Below, in pieces: positions 18,909 to 28,033 of a DNA stretch of 64,000 nucleotides. Positions within the stretch are counted from its first letter, which is position 1; each line of letters opens with the position of its first letter. The translations under genes were made by a program, and so were the position numbers. The notes beneath the pieces are model-generated. The model was not told the DNA's origin. It worked only from the letters and a program-made list of their open reading frames with translations, and did no database searches. Source of the DNA: Sphingobium aromaticiconvertens (lineage in GTDB: Bacteria; Pseudomonadota; Alphaproteobacteria; Sphingomonadales; Sphingomonadaceae); contig NZ_JBANRJ010000001.1 of NCBI RefSeq assembly GCF_037154075.1, forward strand, positions 2,971,501 through 3,035,500, written 5' to 3'.

Positions 18909-19904
18909 ATGCCCGAAACGATCACCGCGCCCGCCTCGTCCGATCTTGTAGGACGGGCGTTGTTTCCGCACCGACATTTGCTCGGTATCGCCCCGTTAAA
19001 GCCCTGGGAAATCCGCTTCCTGCTGGATGAGGCTGAACAATGGGTCCGTACCAATCGCAGCATCGCCCGCAAGCATGACGGTCGCCTCGCGGGCATGACC
19101 CAGATCAACGCCTTTTTCGAGAACAGTACGCGCACCCTTCTCTCCTTCGAGATTGCAGGCAAGCGGCTGGGCGCGGACGTCGTCAACATGCACGCGGCCC
19201 AGTCCAGCGTGAAGAAGGGGGAAACGCTGATCGACACGGCGATGACCCTCAATGCCATGTATGCCGACGTCATCGTCATCCGCCACGGCTCGTCAGGCGC
19301 AGTGCGGTTGATCGCGGACAAGGTCGACTGCCCGGTGTTGAACGCGGGCGATGGCTGGCACGAACACCCCACGCAGGCGCTGCTCGACGCCCTCACCATC
19401 CGCCGCCGCAAGGGCAGGTTTGAAGGGCTGATTGTCGCGATTTGCGGTGATGTTCTGCACAGTCGGGTGGCGCGCTCGAACATGCTCTGCCTCGCCGCGC
19501 TGGGCGCACAGGTCCGCGCCATCGCGCCGCCCACACTGATGCCCGCAAAGGTAGAAGCGATGGGCGCGACCCCTTATACCGACTTCAACAAAGGGCTGGA
19601 GGGGGCCGACGTGGTGATGATGCTGCGCCTTCAGAATGAGCGAATGGACGGCGCTTTCATCCCCTCACCCCGCGAATATCACATGCTTTACGGCCTGACA
19701 CCAGAGCGGCTGGCCCGCGCGAAACCCGACGCCCTCGTCATGCACCCCGGCCCTATGAACCGCGGCGTTGAGATAAGCAGCAGCGTCGCCGACCACCCGG
19801 AACGCTCCGCCATCACCGAACAGGTGGAAATGGGCGTCGCTGTCCGCATGGCCTGCCTGGATGTGCTCACACGAAGTGCGCGTGGCGTGGAGGGATGGGC
19901 TTGA
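18909..19904 (+). CDS. pyrB: aspartate carbamoyltransferase catalytic subunit
   Basis: Joins carbamoyl phosphate and aspartate in pyrimidine synthesis. The 331-residue protein has the carbamoyl-phosphate site [41 protein letters not shown] and the [11 protein letters not shown] segment near the C-terminus. A clear AAGGA precedes the ATG by seven bases. The N-terminal extension and the downstream dihydroorotase-like partner resemble class A ATCases of pseudomonads, which assemble with a DHOase-like subunit. No pyrI is seen. Confidence 0.95.
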   Translation: MPETITAPASSDLVGRALFPHRHLLGIAPLKPWEIRFLLDEAEQWVRTNRSIARKHDGRLAGMTQINAFFENSTRTLLSFEIAGKRLGADVVNMHAAQSSVKKGETLIDTAMTLNAMYADVIVIRHGSSGAVRLIADKVDCPVLNAGDGWHEHPTQALLDALTIRRRKGRFEGLIVAICGDVLHSRVARSNMLCLAALGAQVRAIAPPTLMPAKVEAMGATPYTDFNKGLEGADVVMMLRLQNERMDGAFIPSPREYHMLYGLTPERLARAKPDALVMHPGPMNRGVEISSSVADHPERSAITEQVEMGVAVRMACLDVLTRSARGVEGWA

Positions 19905-19942
19905 ACATCCCGACCAAAGACAAAGACGAGATGGGCACAACC

Positions 19943-21166
19943 ATGACCAAAATAGCGATCATCAACGCCCACCTCGCTGATCCAACCGCCAAAGATCTTG
20001 CGCCCGGCACACTGCTGATCGAAGGCGACCATATCGTTGCCACCGGAGATGTCGCCATCCCCGCCGACGCGGAGCGTATCGACGCCAATGGCCTGGTCGT
20101 CGCCCCCGGCCTCGTCGACCTTGGCGTTTTCTCGACCGACAAGCCGGCCTTCCATTTCGGCGGCATCACTCGCGCGGCGCTGATGCCGGACCAATCCTCG
20201 CTACTGGACGACGCCGGCCTCATTCGGCAGGCCACCCGCGCGGGCAAGCCCGACTTCTGGGTTCACCCCATCGCCGCCGCCACGCGTGGCCTTGCAGGCA
20301 CGGAACTCGCGGAAATCGGCATGATGCAGGCCGCTGGCGCAAAGGCCGTCGGCACCGGTCGTCAATGGATCGCGGACTCCGGCGTCATGCTGCGCGTCCT
20401 CTCTTATGCCTCCGCGCTCGGCCTCACCGTCATCGCCCATGCCGAAGATGGCGGGCTGGCAGGCAAGGCCGTCGCGACATCCGGCGAAACGGCGACCCGG
20501 CTCGGCCTTTCCAATGCGCCCGCCTGCGCCGAAGCAATGGCCATCGCCCGCGACATCATGCTGGTGCGCGAAACCGGCGCGGCGATCCACTTCCGCCTCG
20601 TCACCACGGCGGCAGGCTTCGCCCTCATCCGCGCCGCAAAGGCAGAGGGGCTGCGCGTGACGTGCGGCATCAGCCCCGCCTATCTGTTCCTGTCGGACAA
20701 TGCCGCCACTGATTTCCGCACCTTCGCGCGCCTGTCTCCGCCGCTGCGATCGGAAGATGACCGCAAGGCTGCGATCGCCGCCGTGGCGGAGGGGACCATC
20801 GACGTCATCACCTCCAGCCATGATCCGCGCGGGCCGGAAGACAAGCGCCTGCCCTTCGCCGACGCCGCGCCGGGCATGGCGGGCGCGGAAACGCTGCTCG
20901 CGCTTTCCCTCAACCTTGTGCGCGAAGGCCATGTGTCGATCACCCGCCTGATGGCGCTGCTCAGCGCCAATCCCGCCCGCATATTAGGGGTAGAGGCAGG
21001 CAGCTTCGCCCCCGGCAGCGCCGCAGACATCATTTTCATCGACCGCGACACCCCATGGATCGTCGATTCGGGCAGGATGGCCGCAGCAGCAGGCAACACC
21101 CCTTTCAACCATGTACCCGTGCAGGGCCGTGTGCGTCGAATCATGAAGGGCGGGTCGTTCCTCTAA
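19943..21166 (+). CDS. dihydroorotase homologue lacking metal ligands (PyrC'-like pseudoenzyme)
   Basis: About 407 residues of amidohydrolase fold next to pyrB. In active dihydroorotases the first strand ends in an HxH metal motif; here the place reads APGLVDLGVFSTD with no histidine. The TPHHL region reads SPAYLFLSD, and the TDHAPH region reads TSSHDPRG, losing the catalytic aspartate. It is therefore probably a non-catalytic partner that stabilises PyrB, as known for PyrC' in pseudomonads; an active PyrC should be elsewhere. The start could also be TTG at 19901, which has GGAGGG six bases upstream and overlaps the pyrB stop, or ATG at 19931. Confidence 0.85.
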   Translation: MTKIAIINAHLADPTAKDLAPGTLLIEGDHIVATGDVAIPADAERIDANGLVVAPGLVDLGVFSTDKPAFHFGGITRAALMPDQSSLLDDAGLIRQATRAGKPDFWVHPIAAATRGLAGTELAEIGMMQAAGAKAVGTGRQWIADSGVMLRVLSYASALGLTVIAHAEDGGLAGKAVATSGETATRLGLSNAPACAEAMAIARDIMLVRETGAAIHFRLVTTAAGFALIRAAKAEGLRVTCGISPAYLFLSDNAATDFRTFARLSPPLRSEDDRKAAIAAVAEGTIDVITSSHDPRGPEDKRLPFADAAPGMAGAETLLALSLNLVREGHVSITRLMALLSANPARILGVEAGSFAPGSAADIIFIDRDTPWIVDSGRMAAAAGNTPFNHVPVQGRVRRIMKGGSFL

Positions 21167-21185
21167 AGGAGGCGCCCGCCCTTTT
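21146..21185 (+). terminator. terminator overlapping the end of the pyrC-like gene
   Basis: AAGGGCGGG (21146-21154) pairs with CCCGCCCTT (21175-21183) followed by TT. A small inner CCTC/GAGG pair lies in the loop. The stem spans the stop codon and separates pyrBC' from the convergent SPOR gene. Confidence 0.7.
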
Positions 21186-21210
21186 CTCTCCTAACCGGAA
21201 ATTCGGTGTT

Positions 21211-22515
21211 TTAGCGCGAGGCGAACTGACGTCCTCTGGTCGCCACCGCCCAGCGCTGCGGCATCGCATCGGGCGTCGTCTCACGAACGAAACATTGTCC
21301 CCGCTGCGACCGGATCGCCTTACACAGCGCCATCGCGTCGGCGCGGTTGCCAAGCCCGCTCAGCGCCAGTCGGTAATAGGCCCGGCCGTTCACGGTCGCG
21401 GTGCTGGTCAGCACCGGGAAAGCCGCAATCGTGCTGCTGATGGTTGCCATCTGCTGCCATTTTTCACGAGCGACAGCGGCATTGTCATAAGCGCCCACCT
21501 GCACGACCCAGTTGCTCCCCACCTTTTCGACCGGACGGATGTAGGCGGCCTTCTGCATCGTAGCGATGGGCGCTGCGATAATGGCACGAACCGGCGGATG
21601 CTCGACGCGGATCATGGGCGCCGGCGCAGGAACAGTCTCAACAGCGGCTACCGCCATCAAGGCAGGCTCGACAGCCGTCACCTCAACCGGAGCAGCCTCC
21701 GCCCATGCCGCCGACGGAGCCTCAACGGGTGAAGCCTCGGCCAGCGCCACCGGCGCAGCCTCCACAGCCTTGGGCGCCAGCGCCAGCGCAACCGGCAGTC
21801 CTGCGTCGCTGGCGTCAGGGGTCACGCCCATGAAGGCGGCAACGCGCTGCGGCGCCTTCGATGGCTCGGCGATCATCGCCCATTGGGTAATACGCTGCAT
21901 GGCTTCCAGCGGAGCAAGATCCTCGCCTGCCATCACTCGTGCATCCTTCCAGCGACCGGCCAGTGCATAGGCATAGGCCAGGTTCTGGCGTGTCCGCGCC
22001 GTGGCGGAAGGGTCATGGATCGCCTGCGACAGAAGGCGAACGCCCTCCTGCGGATCGCCCGCCATCGCGATAGCCAGCCCATAGTCAGCGGCAGGCACGG
22101 TATCGGTATGGGCGACAAGCAGTGCGCGCGCAGCCTCCGGCTTACCCAGACCGACCTGCACCAGCGCCAGCGTCACGATCGTGCGCGCGTCGCCATTGCC
22201 CAGTGTCATGGCGTCGCTGAGGGCCGTTTCCGCCGAAGCGAAGCGGCCATTCGCGGCATAGGCACGGCCCAAAATCTGACGATAGCGCGCATTGTCGGGA
22301 TTGGCTGCGACCGCCGCTTCCGCCGCCTTCAGCGCGGCGGCGAAATCGCGTGCCGTCAGCGCCTTCTCCGCACTTACCGCCGGCTTCGCGCCGTCCGTAT
22401 CCCTGACAAGCGCAGCGGACGCACGCGGGTGAAATGCCTGCCCCGTGCAACCCACCATCGTGCTTGTCATCAGCAGCGTCGAAACTGCCGCCATGCTCAA
22501 ATTCCTGCGCTTCAT
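21211..22515 (-). CDS. lipoprotein with TPR repeats and a C-terminal SPOR domain
   Basis: About 434 residues. The N-terminus has a lipobox (LLMTSTMVGC), then TPR-like repeats (AALKAAEAAVAANPDNARY), an Ala/Pro/Val-rich low-complexity linker around residues 260-340, and a C-terminal SPOR domain starting at GSNWVVQVGAYDN. SPOR domains bind glycan strands stripped of stem peptides at the division septum, so it is likely a septal outer-membrane lipoprotein. The ATG at 22515 follows an AGGTGAG/CAGGA site; a GTG four codons upstream is possible. It is the last gene of the parA operon, 20 bases after the RHH gene. Confidence 0.82.
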   Translation of the reverse strand: MKRRNLSMAAVSTLLMTSTMVGCTGQAFHPRASAALVRDTDGAKPAVSAEKALTARDFAAALKAAEAAVAANPDNARYRQILGRAYAANGRFASAETALSDAMTLGNGDARTIVTLALVQVGLGKPEAARALLVAHTDTVPAADYGLAIAMAGDPQEGVRLLSQAIHDPSATARTRQNLAYAYALAGRWKDARVMAGEDLAPLEAMQRITQWAMIAEPSKAPQRVAAFMGVTPDASDAGLPVALALAPKAVEAAPVALAEASPVEAPSAAWAEAAPVEVTAVEPALMAVAAVETVPAPAPMIRVEHPPVRAIIAAPIATMQKAAYIRPVEKVGSNWVVQVGAYDNAAVAREKWQQMATISSTIAAFPVLTSTATVNGRAYYRLALSGLGNRADAMALCKAIRSQRGQCFVRETTPDAMPQRWAVATRGRQFASR

Positions 22516-22535
22516 GATCCTGCTCACCTTGAAAT

Positions 22536-23096
22536 TCAGCGTTCGCCGCAGTCGCGCGGCAGTTGATCGGCGAGTCGGTCAATTTCCGGCAGGCCGCTTA
22601 AAAATTGGTCCAGTGCATCAGTGACGATTTGCTGCGCTGATCGGTTCTGCACCGCGCAAACCAGCCGCAGCTTCAGGTGCCGTTCCGCATCCAGTCGCAG
22701 CGTGAACGCCGCCTTGCGCCCACTGACCGCCGCTTTCGGTGCAACGGCAACCGCCTTGCTCGCTGGAGGCGATACCGGTGGAGCCATCGCCGCGACCTTC
22801 TCCACCAAGGCCTTCTGCTCGGTCACGACCACAGGTTCGGGCGCCATGATCGACGCGGCCGCGTCCATCGGGACGGCAGCTACAGGCGAGGCCCCCATCG
22901 GCGTCAGGCCCGAAGGCCGCATTTCGACTGGCGCGCTTTCGCCGCCCATGTCGTTCCAGCCCAGATCGTCGTGGAAACTGATCGGCATCGCATTGCCAAA
23001 GCCGGTCAGCGACTGTCGCCGCATCGCGGGCTGCGCCGCACCCTTGCGAGCCAGCAAGCCAGAGGTCAGCGAAGCGAGAGGTTTGGGTTCGGCCAT
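22536..23096 (-). CDS. ribbon-helix-helix-like protein paired with ParA
   Basis: 186 residues. The first 115 are Ala/Pro/Val-rich and probably disordered. The last 70 hold a likely ribbon-helix-helix fold: AAFTLRLDAERHLKLRL fits the strand and first helix, and RSAQQIVTDALDQFL fits the second helix. The gene sits 16 bases after parA, in the position of a ParB/ParG-like DNA-binding partner. I do not recognise a named family, and the binding target (DNA or a cell-envelope anchor) is open. Confidence 0.68.
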   Translation of the reverse strand: MAEPKPLASLTSGLLARKGAAQPAMRRQSLTGFGNAMPISFHDDLGWNDMGGESAPVEMRPSGLTPMGASPVAAVPMDAAASIMAPEPVVVTEQKALVEKVAAMAPPVSPPASKAVAVAPKAAVSGRKAAFTLRLDAERHLKLRLVCAVQNRSAQQIVTDALDQFLSGLPEIDRLADQLPRDCGER

Positions 23097-23112
23097 GATT
23101 TTTCTCCCCCGA

Positions 23113-23829
23113 TTAACCGATCACCCGGCGGCCAAAGCCACCCAGCGGCCTAGGGGCGCCGTTCGATGCCGCGCCGTTCGACGACACGGAAAAGACGGTG
23201 CGGCGGAAATTCTTTTCAAGTCGGTCGGAGATATAGGACCATAGCTGCACGACTTCATTGGCTGATCTTCCCTTGGGATCGACTTCCATCACCGTGCGTC
23301 CATCGATCATCGACGCAGCGAAATCGGTGCGATGATGCAGCGTCACCGGAGCCACTGTGCCATGTTGGGACAGGGCGACGGCTGCTTCCGCTGTGATCCG
23401 CGCTTTGGGCGTCGCGCCGTTAACGACAAAGATCAACGGCTTGCCCGCACGCTCGCACAAGTCGACCGTCGCGCCCACGGCGCGCAGGTCATGCGGGCTG
23501 GGACGGGTCGGCACAACGATCAGTTCGGACACGGAAATAACGCTCTGGATCGCCATCGTAATGGCAGGCGGCGTGTCGATGACCGCCAACTTGAAGCCCT
23601 GCTGACGCAGTATCTCCAGGTCAGCGCCCAGCCGGGCGACGGTCGTCTGGGCAAAGGCGGGCAATTCGGCCTCACGCTCATTCCACCAATCGGCCAGCGA
23701 ACCCTGCGGATCAATGTCGATCAGGACGACCGGCCCCGCGCCAGCCAACTGTGCCTGCACAGCCAGATGCCCCGACAATGTCGTCTTGCCCGATCCGCCC
23801 TTTTGCGATGCCAGTGCCAGTACGCGCAC
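23113..23829 (-). CDS. ParA/MinD-family ATPase (orphan)
   Basis: 238 residues of deviant-Walker ATPase. Motif A is SQKGGSGKTTLSGHLA at about residues 8-23, motif A' is VVLIDIDPQGSLADWW, and motif B is LAVIDTPPA. There is no N-terminal DNA-binding domain, so it is of the short chromosome/cargo-positioning type. The GTG start at 23829 has GGGGGA about six bases upstream; the open frame extends further but without a site. It heads an operon with an RHH protein and a SPOR lipoprotein, not with parB and gid genes, so it is unlikely to be the main chromosome partition ATPase. Confidence 0.88.
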   Translation of the reverse strand: MRVLALASQKGGSGKTTLSGHLAVQAQLAGAGPVVLIDIDPQGSLADWWNEREAELPAFAQTTVARLGADLEILRQQGFKLAVIDTPPAITMAIQSVISVSELIVVPTRPSPHDLRAVGATVDLCERAGKPLIFVVNGATPKARITAEAAVALSQHGTVAPVTLHHRTDFAASMIDGRTVMEVDPKGRSANEVVQLWSYISDRLEKNFRRTVFSVSSNGAASNGAPRPLGGFGRRVIG

Positions 23830-23952
23830 GCAAATCCCCCACGAAAATCCAGTTGCGACAGGGGATGCCATGCCTGCCGCTAAAAATTGGTTAATCTGCG
23901 AACAGCTTTCTTCGGGACACCATGAACAGGGTTAACCAGTTATAAAGCAGCC

Positions 23953-23999
23953 AGTCCTTATGCTACGCGCACGAACAGCCTGTGCGAAAGACAAGGACT
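23953..23999. promoter_or_regulatory. two-tier inverted repeat in the divergent parA / Sel1-SPOR promoter region
   Basis: AGTCCTT (23953-23959) pairs with AAGGACT (23993-23999), and within it CGCAC (23968-23972) pairs with GTGCG (23982-23986). It sits between the start of parA and that of the divergent Sel1-SPOR gene, so it could be an operator or a 5' leader hairpin of the plus-strand gene. No protein partner can be named. Confidence 0.35.
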
Positions 24000-24040
24000 T
24001 GCGCGGGCGAACATAGTCTATCCGGTTGGAGCATGTGCGT

Positions 24041-25072
24041 ATGAAACAGATCTGGGGGACATTGGCGGCATTAACCGGCGCACTTATGATTGCCGCGCCT
24101 GTTCTTGCTGATGTGAAGGCGGGCGTCGATGCCTGGCAGCAGGGCGATTATGCCCGCGCCATCGCGCAATGGCGACCGCTGGCGCAGGCGGGCGACGCCG
24201 ACGCACAGTTCAACATGGGACAGGCCTATAAGCTGGGCCGTGGCGTTCAGTCCGACATGTCTACCGCCATCGAATGGTATCGCAAGGCGGCGGCGCAGGG
24301 CCATACCCGCGCAGAGGATAATCTTGGCCTGTTGATGTTCCAGCAGGGCGACCGCGCGGGCGCGATGCCCTATCTTCAGAAAGCGGCCACACGCGGCGAG
24401 GCACGCGCCCAGTATATCGTCGGCACGGCCCTGTTCAACGGCGATCTGGTTAGCAAGGATTGGGTCCGCGCCTATGCGCTGATGACCCGCGCCTCCAGCG
24501 CCGGTCTTAGTCAGGCGACGACCAGCCTTGCTCAGATGGACAAATATATCCCCTCCGCCGATCGACAGAAGGGCCTTGCGCTGGCCAGCGAGATGGAAAG
24601 CCAGCAGCAGGCGGGCCAACTCGCCTTTGCTCCCTCTGTATCGACACCGCGCGCCGTTGAGCCAAGCCCGCGCCCGACATCCGGCCCTCTCCGCACGTCC
24701 GATCTGCCATCTTCAGCCACCGCCCGCCCGGCCCCCGCGCCCATCGCGCCAAAACCTGCCCTCGCCCAAGCAGCAGCACCGAAGCCTGCACCCAAACCCG
24801 CAGCCCCTCGCCCCGCCGCCTCGGTCCCCGCACCATCGGCTGGCGGCTGGCGGGTCCAACTCGGCGCCTTCAGCGAAGATGGCCGCGCCCGTTCGCTCTG
24901 GTCCTCGCTCAGCGGCAAGGTATCAGGGCTATCCGCCTATCAGCCCTATTATGTGAAAGGCGGCCCCGTTACGCGCCTTCAGGCCGGTCCGCTGGCCAGC
25001 AACGCGGACGCCCAGCGCCTGTGCGGCCGCCTCAAGGCCGCTGGCGCCGACTGCATTCCCAAGAAAATGTAA
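24041..25072 (+). CDS. exported Sel1-repeat protein with C-terminal SPOR domain
   Basis: About 343 residues. A signal peptide (LAALTGALMIAAPVLA) is followed by three or four Sel1 repeats such as DAQFNMGQAYKLGRGV and MSTAIEWYRKAAAQGH. Then comes a Pro/Ala-rich linker (about 200-270) and a SPOR domain beginning GGWRVQLGAFSEDG. The architecture suggests a periplasmic or septal peptidoglycan-binding protein. The ATG at 24041 has GGAG nine bases upstream. It is divergent from the parA operon, which also ends in a SPOR gene, and convergent with an L,D-transpeptidase. Confidence 0.87.
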   Translation: MKQIWGTLAALTGALMIAAPVLADVKAGVDAWQQGDYARAIAQWRPLAQAGDADAQFNMGQAYKLGRGVQSDMSTAIEWYRKAAAQGHTRAEDNLGLLMFQQGDRAGAMPYLQKAATRGEARAQYIVGTALFNGDLVSKDWVRAYALMTRASSAGLSQATTSLAQMDKYIPSADRQKGLALASEMESQQQAGQLAFAPSVSTPRAVEPSPRPTSGPLRTSDLPSSATARPAPAPIAPKPALAQAAAPKPAPKPAAPRPAASVPAPSAGGWRVQLGAFSEDGRARSLWSSLSGKVSGLSAYQPYYVKGGPVTRLQAGPLASNADAQRLCGRLKAAGADCIPKKM

Positions 25073-25101
25073 GGCTCGCTGATGCAGGCCTCATGCTTGC
25101 G

Positions 25102-26649
25102 TCATTCCTCTCCATCCCGCCCATATACATCGAGCAAGAATCGCACGCCGTCGCCATTCGGCACGGCAGTGAGGTAGGTGAGGTAGACCGGCACCGCCTG
25201 CGGCAGAGGCCGATGCTCTTCGACTTCACCAGACCCACTGCCCAGCGATTTGCCGAAAAACCAGCGTCCCAGCCGTGCGGCATCCTCCAGCCGCACACAG
25301 CCGTTGGACAACTGCCGCGCATCCTTGGCAAATAATCCGCGTGAAGGCGTATCATGAAGATATATCCCCAAGTCATTGGGAAACATAAACTTCACCCGCC
25401 CCATAGCATTATCACCGCCGGGCAACTGCCGCACCCGCAACTCCTGCCCCCCATCCGCGACTGCGCGCCAGTCAATCTCCGACTGCGCCAACGGGCGAGC
25501 GTTCGCGCTCCAGTCGGACAGCGCTTCAAAGCCCATCCCTTTCAGCGAAGACCCGCGCAGCACCTTGGGCGCAACGCTTTTTTCCACCAGGTCGGTCGGA
25601 ATGTTCCAATAGGGATTGAGCGTCGCATAGCGGATCATGCCCGCCATCATTGGCGTCTGACTGGCCTTCGCGCCAACCACCACCTTCATCGTCCCGTCCA
25701 GCGCACCGCGATCATAATAATAAAGCCGCGCCGCTGCCGCATCGACCACAACATGCCGTACATAGGGGCCGGGCAACAACCGCGCCCGCTCCAGATTGAG
25801 CGCCAGCCGCCGATCGAACCAGCGCGGCCCACGGTTGAGCGCCGCCACTGTCTGCGTGCCCGCAACGCCATCGGCCGCCAGCCCGTGATCGGCCTGAAAC
25901 GCCTTCACCCGCGCCGCCAACGCCCGATCATAGCCTGCGCCTTCATCCAGCCCCAGCCGTTGGCGCAAGGCATCGACCTCAAACCCGCGCATTCCGGGGC
26001 GTATCCTGACATCCGTCGGAATGTAGGTGTCCGGCAGCTTGCCCCATCCCTCATCATAGGTCGCTCGCGCCTTGCGCAAGCGCATATAGAGCGGGCTCAT
26101 CCACCCCACCTGCGCGACATAGCGCTGGAAAGACGGCGACAGCGCAGCGGCCCGCAAAAGGTCAGCGCTATCCGCCCGGCTCGGTTCCAGTTCCGGGTCC
26201 AGATAACGCATCTCGACCGAGCGCGAAGGGCGGCGCATATCCCGTGCCAACGCCACAAAGGCCTTGGACAACGCCAGGTCAGCGCGCGCCAGCGCCTTGG
26301 GCATTCCATCGCTCGCGGCGTCCACTAATTTGCGGACACCCTTCGGATCATAATCGTCCGGGTCCAGCCCATCCAGATCCGCACTGTCGATCAGCGCCAA
26401 CAGCGCGTCGGCCTGCTCGCCGACCGCGCCATCCTCGATCCACAGCGGCCAGTAGCCGCGCGGGCCATAGACATCGCGCAGCTTCCCACCGACCTCGGAA
26501 CGGATTTCGGAGGCTATGGCATTACGCCCCGCCTCACTCTCTGACCGCTCCTGTGCATGGACCTGCGCCTGTCCAACCGGCACTACAGCCAGCAGGACGG
26601 CAATCGAAAGGAAGGGGGCGCGACGAACACGCCGCGCCCACAAAAGCAT
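25102..26649 (-). CDS. L,D-transpeptidase (YcbB/LdtD-like, YkuD domain)
   Basis: Periplasmic enzyme forming 3-3 peptidoglycan cross-links. The 515-residue protein has a signal peptide (LSIAVLLAVVPVGQAQVHA), an N-terminal scaffold domain, and a peptidoglycan-binding motif (VKAFQADHGLAADGVAG) near residues 250-265. The catalytic YkuD domain has YLHDTP and RQLSNGCVRLED, with the nucleophile cysteine at about residue 451. This order matches YcbB-type enzymes. A small lipoprotein gene lies five bases upstream on the same strand, so they are probably co-transcribed. Confidence 0.93.
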   Translation of the reverse strand: MLLWARRVRRAPFLSIAVLLAVVPVGQAQVHAQERSESEAGRNAIASEIRSEVGGKLRDVYGPRGYWPLWIEDGAVGEQADALLALIDSADLDGLDPDDYDPKGVRKLVDAASDGMPKALARADLALSKAFVALARDMRRPSRSVEMRYLDPELEPSRADSADLLRAAALSPSFQRYVAQVGWMSPLYMRLRKARATYDEGWGKLPDTYIPTDVRIRPGMRGFEVDALRQRLGLDEGAGYDRALAARVKAFQADHGLAADGVAGTQTVAALNRGPRWFDRRLALNLERARLLPGPYVRHVVVDAAAARLYYYDRGALDGTMKVVVGAKASQTPMMAGMIRYATLNPYWNIPTDLVEKSVAPKVLRGSSLKGMGFEALSDWSANARPLAQSEIDWRAVADGGQELRVRQLPGGDNAMGRVKFMFPNDLGIYLHDTPSRGLFAKDARQLSNGCVRLEDAARLGRWFFGKSLGSGSGEVEEHRPLPQAVPVYLTYLTAVPNGDGVRFLLDVYGRDGEE

Positions 26650-26654
26650 CTTGA

Positions 26655-26912
26655 TCAGCCGCGTTCCCCACGACGGGAGGGCGGTGGGGGAGGAGGCGGC
26701 GGGCAGGGCGGACCTTGTACGGCATGATACATGCCATCAGCCGTGTAATAGCCATCGACGATGCCGTCGCCATCACGATCGGCGGCGACGGTTCCAACCA
26801 GCGCACCGGGACCGACGGGCGGTGCGGGTGCGACCGCCTCATATTCCTTGTTGGCACAGGCGCCCAGGGTCATGACCCCAGCCGCTATCAGAACCAGTTG
26901 CCTGATCTTCAT
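26655..26912 (-). CDS. small lipoprotein with a calcium-loop-like motif
   Basis: About 85 residues. A lipobox (GVMTLGAC) follows a short hydrophobic helix. The mature part contains DRDGDGIVDG, the acidic pattern of EF-hand or thrombospondin type 3 calcium loops, and ends in a run of eight prolines and a basic tail. GGGAG precedes three consecutive ATGs; the third, at 26912, has the best spacing. The stop is five bases from the L,D-transpeptidase start. Function unknown. Confidence 0.65.
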   Translation of the reverse strand: MKIRQLVLIAAGVMTLGACANKEYEAVAPAPPVGPGALVGTVAADRDGDGIVDGYYTADGMYHAVQGPPCPPPPPPPPSRRGERG

Positions 26913-27085
26913 CATCATCTCTCCCTTGTCGACGTGGGTCAAAATATCCACGTCCGTTCAAGCCCCAACGCTCGCGTGCGGCCGCTACCGGCCTGCCAGC
27001 AAAGACCGCCGCCGGGAAACACTAACGCGTAATCGCGACGTCGAACAGTGTGTTTACTGCGATGGAAAACAGGCGGCCCCGACGA

Positions 27086-28033
27086 TCAGGCCCGCACATT
27101 GCATAAGCGTGCCAGCGCGGCATCATATTCGCGCCGCAACCGCGCTACCAATTCAGCGGCAGGCACCACCGCTTTGATCGCACCGATCCCCTGCCCGCAT
27201 CCCCAAATGTCGCGCCACGCCTTCTTGTCCCCGTTCGCCGTAGCGGCAAAGTCCATCTTGCTGGGGTCGGAATCCGGCAAATTATCGGGGTCCATTCCGG
27301 CGGCAATGATACTGGGTTTCAGATAGTTGCCGTGCACACCTGTAAAAAGGTTTGAATAGACGATATCGCTCGCGGACCCATCGACGATCGCCTGCTTGTA
27401 CGCCGCGTCGGCATTGGCCTCGCTCGTCGCGATGAAGGCCGAACCCATATAGCCAAGATCGGCGCCCATCGCCTGCGCCGCCGCTATTGACCGTCCGGTA
27501 GCGATTGCCCCTGACAGCGCGACCGGCCCGTCGAACCAACTGCGAATTTCCTCGACTAGGGCAAAAGGGGATTGTGTACCCGCATGGCCACCCGCCCCCG
27601 CAGCCACCGCGATCAAGCCATCGGCACCCTTCTCCACGGCCTTGCGCGCGAAACGGTTGTCGATCACGTCGTGCAGGACAATGCCGCCATAGCTGTGGAT
27701 CGCCGCATTCACATCCTCGCGCGCGCCCAGCGAGGTGATAACGATCGGCACCTTATATTGCACGCACAGCGCCAGATCTTCCTCCAGCCGGGGATTGGAG
27801 CGATGGACGATCAGATTGACGGCAAAGGGCGCATCCTTGTCCGTCAGCGTCGCGGTCAGTTGCTGCAACCATTGTTCGAACACGCCCGATGGCCGGGCAT
27901 TGAGCGAAGGAAAGGCGCCCACCACCCCTGCACGGCATTGGGCGATCACCAGTTCAGGCTGCGAGATGATAAACATCGGCGATCCGATCAGGGGCAACGA
28001 CAGCCGACCTTCAAGCAACGGTGGCAGCGACAT
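27086..28033 (-). CDS. nitronate monooxygenase (NPD-like flavoprotein)
   Basis: FMN-dependent TIM-barrel enzyme of the 2-nitropropane dioxygenase family, which oxidises alkyl nitronates to carbonyl compounds. The 315-residue protein shows PLIGSPMFIISQPELV at the start, AVAAGAGGHAGTQ in the middle and GADLGYMGSAFIAT for the phosphate-binding region. AAAGGAAAGG lies just ahead of the ATG. Many genomes carry several paralogues of uncertain substrate. It is transcribed away from the membrane protein gene downstream on the plus strand. Confidence 0.92.
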   Translation of the reverse strand: MSLPPLLEGRLSLPLIGSPMFIISQPELVIAQCRAGVVGAFPSLNARPSGVFEQWLQQLTATLTDKDAPFAVNLIVHRSNPRLEEDLALCVQYKVPIVITSLGAREDVNAAIHSYGGIVLHDVIDNRFARKAVEKGADGLIAVAAGAGGHAGTQSPFALVEEIRSWFDGPVALSGAIATGRSIAAAQAMGADLGYMGSAFIATSEANADAAYKQAIVDGSASDIVYSNLFTGVHGNYLKPSIIAAGMDPDNLPDSDPSKMDFAATANGDKKAWRDIWGCGQGIGAIKAVVPAAELVARLRREYDAALARLCNVRA

